Source: Gammaproteobacteria bacterium (GTDB lineage Bacteria > Pseudomonadota > Gammaproteobacteria > SZUA-152). From it: a stretch of 5,729 nt of DNA. Below the pieces are notes generated by a model. It had not been told where the DNA came from. It saw only the letters and a program-made list of their open reading frames with translations, and did no database searches. The DNA lies in the NCBI GenBank assembly GCA_003229995.1, contig QIGJ01000229.1:1-5729 (forward strand), given 5' to 3'. Below are positions 1 to 4,076 of the stretch, piece after piece (positions within the stretch are counted from its first letter, which is position 1; each line of letters starts with the position of its first letter). Both the position numbers and the translations under genes were made by a program.

Positions 1-177
1 CCTGCATCCATGCAGTCGTCAATCAGAACGAACGAAGTCGCACTAAATCCGGGCGCCAAACAGGGAAGTTATTTCGTGCCCATTCCTTATTGTATCAATT
101 CCTACATGGGGGCCGGGTTTTGTGATTCCAAGCATCTGCCAGATTTGTTGTGGTTAAATTTGTTGTGGTTAAATTAA
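1..177 (+). CDS. Possible 3' end of an unrecognised plus-strand gene (partial)
   Basis: Frame 1 is open from the first base to a TAA at 175-177, giving 58 codons and no complete start context; an internal ATG lies at 10-12. I do not recognise the translated protein. It ends with a five-residue duplication (LLWLN twice) caused by the 15-bp tandem repeat at 143-172. The frame stops just before the hairpin at 193-217, which would suit a convergent gene sharing a terminator. A second plus frame (from base 3) is also open for about 39 codons, so the open frame could be chance. Coding status is uncertain; the neighbouring sequence beyond the window edge would decide. Confidence 0.22.
   Translation, partial: PASMQSSIRTNEVALNPGAKQGSYFVPIPYCINSYMGAGFCDSKHLPDLLWLNLLWLN
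143..175. repeat. 15-bp tandem direct repeat, 2.2 copies
   Basis: The unit atttgttgtggttaa occurs at 143-157 and again, without a mismatch, at 158-172, followed by three more matching bases. Its length is a multiple of three, so it keeps the plus-strand frame that ends at 177 and duplicates five codons. It looks like a recent slippage or recombination duplication. Confidence 0.9.
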
Positions 178-182
178 ACAGC

Positions 183-217
183 AAATAAAAAAGCACTCTC
201 CGAATAACGGAAAGTGC
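183..217 (-). terminator. Rho-independent terminator of the DRR-protein gene
   Basis: A 10-bp stem with one C/A mismatch (193-202 with 208-217) closes a 5-base loop (203-207). Read on the minus strand, the stem is followed at once by six T residues (A run at 187-192 on the plus strand), the classic intrinsic terminator form. It begins 36 bases after the stop codon at 254. On the plus strand only three T residues follow the stem, so it would be a weak terminator for a gene arriving from the left. Confidence 0.88.
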
Positions 218-253
218 CTTTAAAAAACGGCATCAAAACAAGTGGTGTAAAAA

Positions 254-475
254 TCAGAACTCGCGCCCATTCCACATACGGGTGCTCAAGCGGCGGTCTC
301 CCGTATGACGGCGATCCGGAGTATTTTCAAAACGCACCATCTCCCGACGATCCCCTTTAATACGACGAGATGACTTACGCCGATCCGGCCCGGTGTACTG
401 CAAAGGGACATCTTTCGCACCTTCAGGTTCGACCTCGTTTTCCCATTCATCTTTCGGTACCAGTTTCAGCTCCAT
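254..475 (-). CDS. Small arginine-rich protein with four DRR motifs, unknown function
   Basis: This encodes 73 residues. I recognise no named family. The N-terminal third is acidic and mixed (residues 1-25). The rest is strongly basic, with DRR at 31-33, 42-44, 54-56 and 60-62 and further RR and KSSRR sequence between them. There is no signal peptide or membrane segment, so it is probably cytoplasmic. The spaced Arg pairs could bind nucleic acid or another acidic partner, but that is inference. The start is supported by GGAGG at 485-489, nine bases before the ATG; an out-of-frame ATG at 480 sits closer to the same site. It has its own promoter candidate (522-550) and a strong terminator (183-217), so it can be a stand-alone transcript. 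A real gene is likely because of the well-formed signals at both ends. Confidence 0.75.
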   Translation of the reverse strand: MELKLVPKDEWENEVEPEGAKDVPLQYTGPDRRKSSRRIKGDRREMVRFENTPDRRHTGDRRLSTRMWNGREF

Positions 476-484
476 AACATGCGG

Positions 485-489
485 CCTCC
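485..489 (-). promoter_or_regulatory. Ribosome-binding site GGAGG with two competing ATGs
   Basis: GGAGG lies 9 bases before the ATG at 475 and 4 bases before another ATG at 480. The 480 ATG is out of frame and reads only MLWS before a TGA at 466-468. The longer spacing serves the DRR protein; the nearer ATG could lower its translation. Confidence 0.7.
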
Positions 490-521
490 GTTAATCAATA
501 TTGTCATCCAATTTGGCAATA

Positions 522-550
522 ATGTTAGCGTTTGATTATTTAATAGGCAA
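522..550 (-). promoter_or_regulatory. Sigma-70-like promoter for the DRR-protein gene
   Basis: On the minus strand TTGCCT (545-550) and TAACAT (522-527) are separated by exactly 17 bases; each box matches four of six consensus positions. Transcription would start near 515, leaving a leader of about 40 bases that contains the GGAGG site. The 14-bp motif at 552-565 and the palindrome at 562-575 lie just upstream of the -35 box, where an activator usually binds. Confidence 0.5.
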
Positions 551-551
551 C

Positions 552-565
552 CTCTAGTTTCCGGT
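552..565. repeat. 14-bp motif, copy 1 (next to promoter)
   Basis: The plus strand reads ctctagtttccggt. It matches the copy at 676-689 at 13 of 14 positions. It ends one base upstream of the -35 box of the DRR-gene promoter, in minus-strand terms, and runs into the palindrome at 562-575. The position suggests a regulator-binding site; no known regulator is assigned. Confidence 0.6.
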
Positions 566-575
566 GATATCACCG
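562..575. promoter_or_regulatory. 14-bp perfect palindrome, candidate operator
   Basis: CGGTGATATCACCG is identical on both strands. It lies about 12 bases upstream of the -35 box at 545-550 and overlaps the end of the repeated motif at 552-565. A perfect even palindrome of this size outside a gene fits a homodimeric transcription factor. The second motif copy at 676-689 has no such palindrome. Confidence 0.45.
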
Positions 576-580
576 TATTT

Positions 581-619
581 TCATAAACCCAGAGGGGTAT
601 TAACAATCACATTCATCAT
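581..619 (-). CDS. Possible 12-residue leader peptide ORF
   Basis: ATG at 619 opens a 12-codon frame (MMNVIVNTPLGL) ending in TGA at 581-583. It is preceded by AGGGGG (626-631) with a six-base spacer, one of the strongest Shine-Dalgarno matches in the window. The same frame is open back to the acyltransferase stop, with an ATG at 661 and a TTG at 745 as other starts. The ribosome site is part of the hairpin at 593-631. It could be a regulatory upstream ORF or a chance match; no sequence family is recognised. Confidence 0.25.
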   Translation of the reverse strand: MMNVIVNTPLGL

Positions 620-631
620 TAATTTCCCCCT
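593..631 (-). promoter_or_regulatory. Hairpin that would hide a ribosome-binding site
   Basis: Bases 593-597 (AGGGG) pair with 627-631 (CCCCT), and 599-603 (ATTAA) pair with 619-623 (TTAAT), around a 15-base loop and a small internal loop. In the minus-strand RNA the AGGGGG ribosome site and first ATG of the 12-codon ORF lie in the 5' arm of this stem. This is a visual fold only; no energy was computed. Confidence 0.35.
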
Positions 632-675
632 GAACTTTGCATAATCCAGCATATTAACCATTTTATATGGTCGGA

Positions 676-689
676 CTCTAGCTTCCGGT
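676..689. repeat. 14-bp motif, copy 2
   Basis: The plus strand reads ctctagcttccggt, differing from copy 1 (552-565) at one base. It lies 124 bp from copy 1 in the same orientation, in the same AT-rich gap. No good -35 box follows it on the minus strand, unlike copy 1. Confidence 0.6.
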
Positions 690-755
690 ATGGATGCTTT
701 AATTGTTACTATATAATCTCTTCTGATCGAATTTTTATCCGTCAAAATAATATGG

Positions 756-784
756 ATTATACACTAATCCTGTACCGAGACCAA
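756..784 (-). promoter_or_regulatory. Promoter candidate at the 3' end of the acyltransferase gene
   Basis: A perfect TATAAT (756-761) follows TTGGTC (779-784; three of six matches to the -35 consensus) with a 17-base spacer. The -35 box lies inside the last codons of the acyltransferase gene. Transcription would start near 749 and give a leader of about 270 bases before the DRR gene, containing both motif copies and the hairpin. Confidence 0.4.
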
Positions 785-1453
785 TCCTAAGCGCAACGAC
801 AACGTTGCTAGGCAGGTGTGATAATCCTCCCCTTCACACTGTAAAACCGGTGCGACCCGCATCTTTGCTTGGCTGGGGGAAAACACAGCACGCACCGTGT
901 GACCTGCACCACGCACATCGTCCACACGCACAGGATAAATCGGACAGGCGGTTTTTTGTGCCAAGCGCACCACCCCACCCTTGAGTTTGCGATACCCTTG
1001 TGATTCCAGATGGATTCCTCCCTGCGGAAACACCGCCACCACCTCCCCTGCATCCAATGCGCGCAACGCTTCCCGCAACGCTCGTTCAGGCTGACGTTCA
1101 CGATCCACCGGAATACAATGCGCACGCCGAAACAACCACTGCAATCCAAAACGCTCATACTCCTCGCGAGCGATCATAAATCGTAGCGACCGAGGACTGG
1201 CGGCAATCAGCAAAAATGGGTCCAGCCCGGAAATATGATTACACGCCAGCAAAGCACCGCCCTGCTCGGGTAAAGGAATCGGCTGGTATTCAAAACGATG
1301 CACATAACGACAAAACAACACAATAAAACCAACAATATGATTGTTGATGGCATCGCCCCAGTCCACAGTATTTGCCGTGCCACAGGCGCGTACAAAACAC
1401 AGCAACAGCACACCAATGATGACCAATAAAATAACCGGAATTAATTCTGTCAT
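764..1453 (-). CDS. PlsC-type lysophospholipid/glycerol acyltransferase family protein
   Basis: This encodes 229 residues, close to the usual 200-260 for the family. Such enzymes move a fatty acyl group from acyl-CoA or acyl-ACP to lysophosphatidate or a related acceptor at the inner membrane. A hydrophobic anchor spans residues 4-21. The family blocks appear in order: NHISGLDP at 72-79, with catalytic His73 and Asp78; a basic segment ending in IPVDR at 114-118; FPQGG at 142-146; and PIYPV at 171-175. Block III normally reads FPEGTRS; here Glu is Gln and Thr-Arg is Gly-Ile, so acceptor binding may differ. The exact substrate cannot be told. The ATG at 1453 has no clear ribosome site; a 32-codon ORF ends across it as ATGA, which might couple translation. 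It follows the ankyrin gene by 138 bp. Confidence 0.88.
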   Translation of the reverse strand: MTELIPVILLVIIGVLLLCFVRACGTANTVDWGDAINNHIVGFIVLFCRYVHRFEYQPIPLPEQGGALLACNHISGLDPFLLIAASPRSLRFMIAREEYERFGLQWLFRRAHCIPVDRERQPERALREALRALDAGEVVAVFPQGGIHLESQGYRKLKGGVVRLAQKTACPIYPVRVDDVRGAGHTVRAVFSPSQAKMRVAPVLQCEGEDYHTCLATLSLRLGLVSVQD

Positions 1454-1548
1454 GAAATATGAGACTTTTCGTTAAATACAGGCAATGCAACAGATGGCAT
1501 AGAAACACCTGCTTCACAAACGACAAAAATCGGCAGTGACTGATACAT
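1450..1548 (-). CDS. Possible 32-residue ORF overlapping the acyltransferase start
   Basis: ATG at 1548 opens 32 codons that end in TGA at 1450-1452, overlapping the acyltransferase ATG as ATGA, a layout often seen with translational coupling. No Shine-Dalgarno sequence precedes it and no family is recognised. The frame is also open upstream and runs back across the end of the ankyrin gene in the +1 frame. It may be a small gene, a frameshift extension of the ankyrin protein, or chance. Confidence 0.2.
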   Translation of the reverse strand: MYQSLPIFVVCEAGVSMPSVALPVFNEKSHIS

Positions 1549-1591
1549 CGTCAAGGAAGGAACACAGTGTAAACCAACACCAGCGAGGGCG

Positions 1592-2104
1592 TTATTTTTT
1601 CTTCTTTTTCTTCTTTTTTTTGCCTTTCTTTGCCGTACCACCATCGCCACTTTCTGCTCCGGCATCCTCCAGCACCCGGGCGATTTGTACAAACCCCCGC
1701 GTATTGGCATTTTGCAAAGCTGACACGCCGGTTTTGGATTTGGCGTTCACATCAGCGCCTTCGGCAACCAATGCCTGTACCACCGTGAGATTACCCCCAA
1801 AGGCCGCCGCAATCAGCGCAGTGGATTCCCCCTTATCCTTGGCATTTACATCGGCACCTGCGGAAAGAAACAGGCGCACCACCCGTTCGTTACCAAAATA
1901 GGCAGCACTCATTAACGGGGTTTTACCGCTGGCATTCGCCACGTTGACATCTGCTCCTTCGTTCAACAATGAGCGCACCATATCCAAGCGCCCTTGTCGG
2001 GCGGCATCGATCAATTCAACATTGATATCCCGCGCTGCCGTAGCAACAGACATACCGATCAAAATTGCAAAAAGGACGAAAAAAATTTGTCTGACCTGAA
2101 TCAT
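1592..2104 (-). CDS. Secreted ankyrin-repeat protein with polylysine tail
   Basis: This encodes 170 residues from the ATG at 2104, chosen because AAGG (2111-2114) lies six bases upstream and a standard signal peptide then starts at once (hydrophobic core about 7-20, likely cleavage after ATA or TAA near 23-24). The in-frame ATG at 2137 has no ribosome site and gives a long basic leader. About four ankyrin repeats follow: 28-56, 57-90, 93-126 and a degenerate one at 127-151. They carry repeated GADVN turns and LL/VV helix cores. Ankyrin repeats mediate protein binding; periplasmic ones are known next to catalases (AnkB of Pseudomonas). Residues 159-170 are lysine except for one glycine, encoded by an A-rich tract of AAA and AAG codons. 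The gene lies 115 bp after tonB with no obvious terminator between. Its partner is unknown. Confidence 0.87.
   Translation of the reverse strand: MIQVRQIFFVLFAILIGMSVATAARDINVELIDAARQGRLDMVRSLLNEGADVNVANASGKTPLMSAAYFGNERVVRLFLSAGADVNAKDKGESTALIAAAFGGNLTVVQALVAEGADVNAKSKTGVSALQNANTRGFVQIARVLEDAGAESGDGGTAKKGKKKKKKKKK
1595..1630. repeat. Homopurine A-rich tract encoding the lysine tail
   Basis: On the coding (minus) strand this is 36 bases of only A and G apart from the GGC glycine codon at 1622-1624, with runs of up to eight A residues. Such tracts slip during replication and transcription and can slow or shift ribosomes. The stop codon lies immediately after the last run. Confidence 0.8.
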
Positions 2105-2219
2105 TTTATGCCTTGTTAACCAACGGGAGATACCCATTTTCTGTACAAACTATCGACCATTTTGTGAAAAATTTGAGATATCGGAGTAGCCGTGAAAAGT
2201 ACGAATAAAAAAACCAACG

Positions 2220-2900
2220 TCAACGCAATAAAAAGGCCACTGGCACCATAAACTCCAGTTCCTGACGGGGATCGTTGTCCGGCATGGGAGGAAAGGGATT
2301 CGCCCTCTGCGCCATATCCAGCGCCGCCTTGTCCAGCAAACGATTACCGGTACGCTGTTCCAGGGTCACCTGTTGTGTTTCACCGGTACGATTAATCAGG
2401 ATACGCAACACCGCCTCACCCTGAATGCGCATCCGCTTGGCACGACGTGGGTATTCTTTATGTTTTTCCAACCAGGCCACCAATAACTGTTCATAACGGG
2501 CGGTAGCGACCACATCCAATGGTGGGAGAGCAACAGGTGGTGCCTGCACTATTTGCTGTTGTTGTGGTATCGGTTCAGGAAGTGGCTCGCGCAGTGTTTC
2601 GACGGGCGTTGGAATGGGCTCAGGCAAAGGTGCCAGCTCTGGTAAAGGCTCAGGTTTTGGCTTTGCTTCAGGTTTTGGCTCTGGCTTTAATTCAGGCTTG
2701 GGTGGCAGAGGTAATGGCGGCGGTGTCGGTGTGGCCACGGTGTGCTCAGCCACCATGGCCAGCAGATTAACGCGCAGAGGCGGTATAGGAGGTTCGGCGG
2801 GGAGTTCAGGCTCTGGCAACGTCAACCACAGCATCACCCCCCCGTGCAGAGCCAAGGCAATCAGCAGCGTAATGCTCAAGTGTTGCGGAGTAATAACCAT
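2220..2900 (-). CDS. tonB: TonB energy-transducing protein
   Basis: This encodes 226 residues, near the 239 of E. coli TonB. TonB links the inner-membrane proton motor to outer-membrane receptors. A single N-terminal membrane helix spans about 9-28 and contains His19 in an LALHG context, matching the functionally essential His20 of E. coli TonB. A long Pro-rich linker follows (29-128) with Lys-Pro-Glu repeats at 68-87, suited to span the periplasm. The C-terminal TonB domain covers about 136-226, with the YP pair at 150-151, RMRIQG at 156-161 and the NPFPPMP segment at 201-207. The ATG at 2900 begins 23 bp after the exbD stop; its ribosome site is weak, so translation may depend on exbD. Repeats in the linker DNA (caggttttggct at 2651-2662 and 2669-2680) reflect the peptide repeats. 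Confidence 0.95.
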   Translation of the reverse strand: MVITPQHLSITLLIALALHGGVMLWLTLPEPELPAEPPIPPLRVNLLAMVAEHTVATPTPPPLPLPPKPELKPEPKPEAKPKPEPLPELAPLPEPIPTPVETLREPLPEPIPQQQQIVQAPPVALPPLDVVATARYEQLLVAWLEKHKEYPRRAKRMRIQGEAVLRILINRTGETQQVTLEQRTGNRLLDKAALDMAQRANPFPPMPDNDPRQELEFMVPVAFLLR

Positions 2901-2923
2901 GGATTATGTCGCTACCGCAGAAA

Positions 2924-3322
2924 TTATTGTTGCGTGGTGGCCAGCGCCACATCTGTGCCTCCCGCAGCGCGTATCTCATCCATCACTTGCAACAGCTGTT
3001 GCACCTGGGTGCTGGCATCACTTTTGAGAGTAATGGGCACGTCGGCGTTTTGTTTGATCAACGGTGCGATAGCCGCTCGTAACTGTTCCAGTTCTATACG
3101 CTCACCATTGAGCGCCAGCTGACCGGCCGGATTCAACGACACCACAATGGGCGTGATATTGCTCACCTGGGCGCTATTGGATTCCGGTAGCTCCAGTTCA
3201 ATGGCCTCGGGCACCATGAAGGTACTGGTCAGCATGAAAAACACCAGCAATAAAAATACGATATCGATCAACGGCGCGATATCGAGATGAGAATGAATAC
3301 GGGCGCGTCCCTCAAATTCCAT
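2924..3322 (-). CDS. exbD: ExbD biopolymer transport protein
   Basis: This encodes 132 residues. ExbD is the proton-carrying partner of ExbB in the inner-membrane motor that energises TonB. One membrane helix spans about 16-35 and contains Asp20 within PLIDIVFLLLVFFM, equivalent to essential Asp25 of E. coli ExbD. Residues 36-132 form the usual periplasmic domain, ending in the MDEIRAAGGTDVALAT segment. I chose the ATG at 3322, because family members commonly begin MEFEG and GAGG (3332-3335) stands nine bases upstream; an upstream in-frame ATG at 3349 would add nine residues but has a poor ribosome site. The gene overlaps exbB by 11 bp, which implies coupled translation and matched amounts of the two proteins. 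Confidence 0.95.
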   Translation of the reverse strand: MEFEGRARIHSHLDIAPLIDIVFLLLVFFMLTSTFMVPEAIELELPESNSAQVSNITPIVVSLNPAGQLALNGERIELEQLRAAIAPLIKQNADVPITLKSDASTQVQQLLQVMDEIRAAGGTDVALATTQQ

Positions 3323-3986
3323 GCGTCTCGTCCTCGATGCGTTCATCATCGTGACTGCCTACATGGGGTGTTTTGCCGAAATGGCGCAGCACCCGAATAC
3401 TGGCGTCTTTCATGGCGGCGCGGACACGATCCACCTCCCCTTCCAAATAATAAAAAGCGGCCATGGCGGGAATCGCGACGGTGAGGCCAAAAGCAGTGGT
3501 GAGCAGGGCTTCCCAGATACCACCGGAAAGAATGGAAGGGTCAATCCGCGAACCTGCTGCTTCCAGACTCATAAACGCGACAATCATGCCAGTGACTGTG
3601 CCTAACAAACCTAACAGTGGGCTCAGGTGAGCAATGGAAGAAAGCCCACGCAACCAGGATTCCAGGTTGCGTATCTGCGCACTACCCACACGGCTCACTT
3701 CCGCTTCGACATCACCAGTAGACATGACTGGATCGGCACCGTAACGAATCGCACTTTCCAACACTTTGGCCACAGGGTTGTCATGCTGTTGCAGACTCTT
3801 GATGGCTTGCTCGTGCTCGCCGCGCTGCACGTCCGATACAATGTCATCCACAAATGCCAGACGACGCAGGCCGCTGCGATAAAACTGAAACAGTTTCAGT
3901 AAAATGATGGTAACAGCCAGAACAGACATGGCCAGCAGCACCAACATTACCGGCCCACCTTGTTGAAATAAATCCACTATATTCAT
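3312..3986 (-). CDS. exbB: ExbB, MotA/TolQ/ExbB-family proton channel protein
   Basis: This encodes 224 residues. ExbB forms the inner-membrane ring that, with ExbD, converts proton flow into movement of TonB. Membrane segments lie at about 12-32, 117-140 and 157-180. The family signature HLSPLLGLLGTVTGMI is at 120-135, with Thr130 matching E. coli Thr148. A second block, GGIWEALLTTAFGLTVAIPA at 155-174, has Thr164 matching Thr181. The protein lacks the long periplasmic N-terminal extension of some ExbB types. A longer frame starts at a TTG at 4055, but the ATG at 3986 begins the typical MNIVDLFQQGGPVM and has a short GGA-type ribosome site, so I prefer it. It starts 90 bp after the receptor stop and overlaps exbD at its end. 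A TolQ role is less likely because exbD and tonB follow. Confidence 0.95.
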   Translation of the reverse strand: MNIVDLFQQGGPVMLVLLAMSVLAVTIILLKLFQFYRSGLRRLAFVDDIVSDVQRGEHEQAIKSLQQHDNPVAKVLESAIRYGADPVMSTGDVEAEVSRVGSAQIRNLESWLRGLSSIAHLSPLLGLLGTVTGMIVAFMSLEAAGSRIDPSILSGGIWEALLTTAFGLTVAIPAMAAFYYLEGEVDRVRAAMKDASIRVLRHFGKTPHVGSHDDERIEDETHGI

Positions 3987-4076
3987 AAATTCCAAATCAC
4001 TTTTTTGAAAGGGCAATGAGTAGCAGCCAATACGGTTTGCCAGCCATAATAACAATCCATCTTTGAGGTAACGGAG

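Noticed and set aside
552..763. Guanidine-I or cyclic-di-GMP riboswitch
   Set aside because: Only a short motif resembles ykkC, and it is in the plus direction with no plus gene downstream. The conserved cores of either class are not visible.
1536..1901. Plus-strand 121-codon frame with a Phe run
   Set aside because: It is antisense to the ankyrin gene. The Phe run is the complement of the lysine codons, and no ribosome site or family is visible.
2105..2137. Longer ankyrin protein starting at the ATG at 2137
   Set aside because: No ribosome site precedes it, and it would put eleven extra residues before a normal signal peptide that has its own AAGG-preceded ATG.
2180..2219. Terminator after tonB
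   Set aside because: A run of seven T follows the stop on the minus strand, but no convincing stem precedes it.
2614..3027. Plus-strand glycine-rich open frame
   Set aside because: It is the antisense shadow of the Pro-rich TonB linker, where Pro codons read as Gly on the other strand.
3987..4055. N-terminal extension of exbB from a TTG at 4055
   Set aside because: The extension resembles no ExbB N-terminus, and the ATG at 3986 begins the typical family start.
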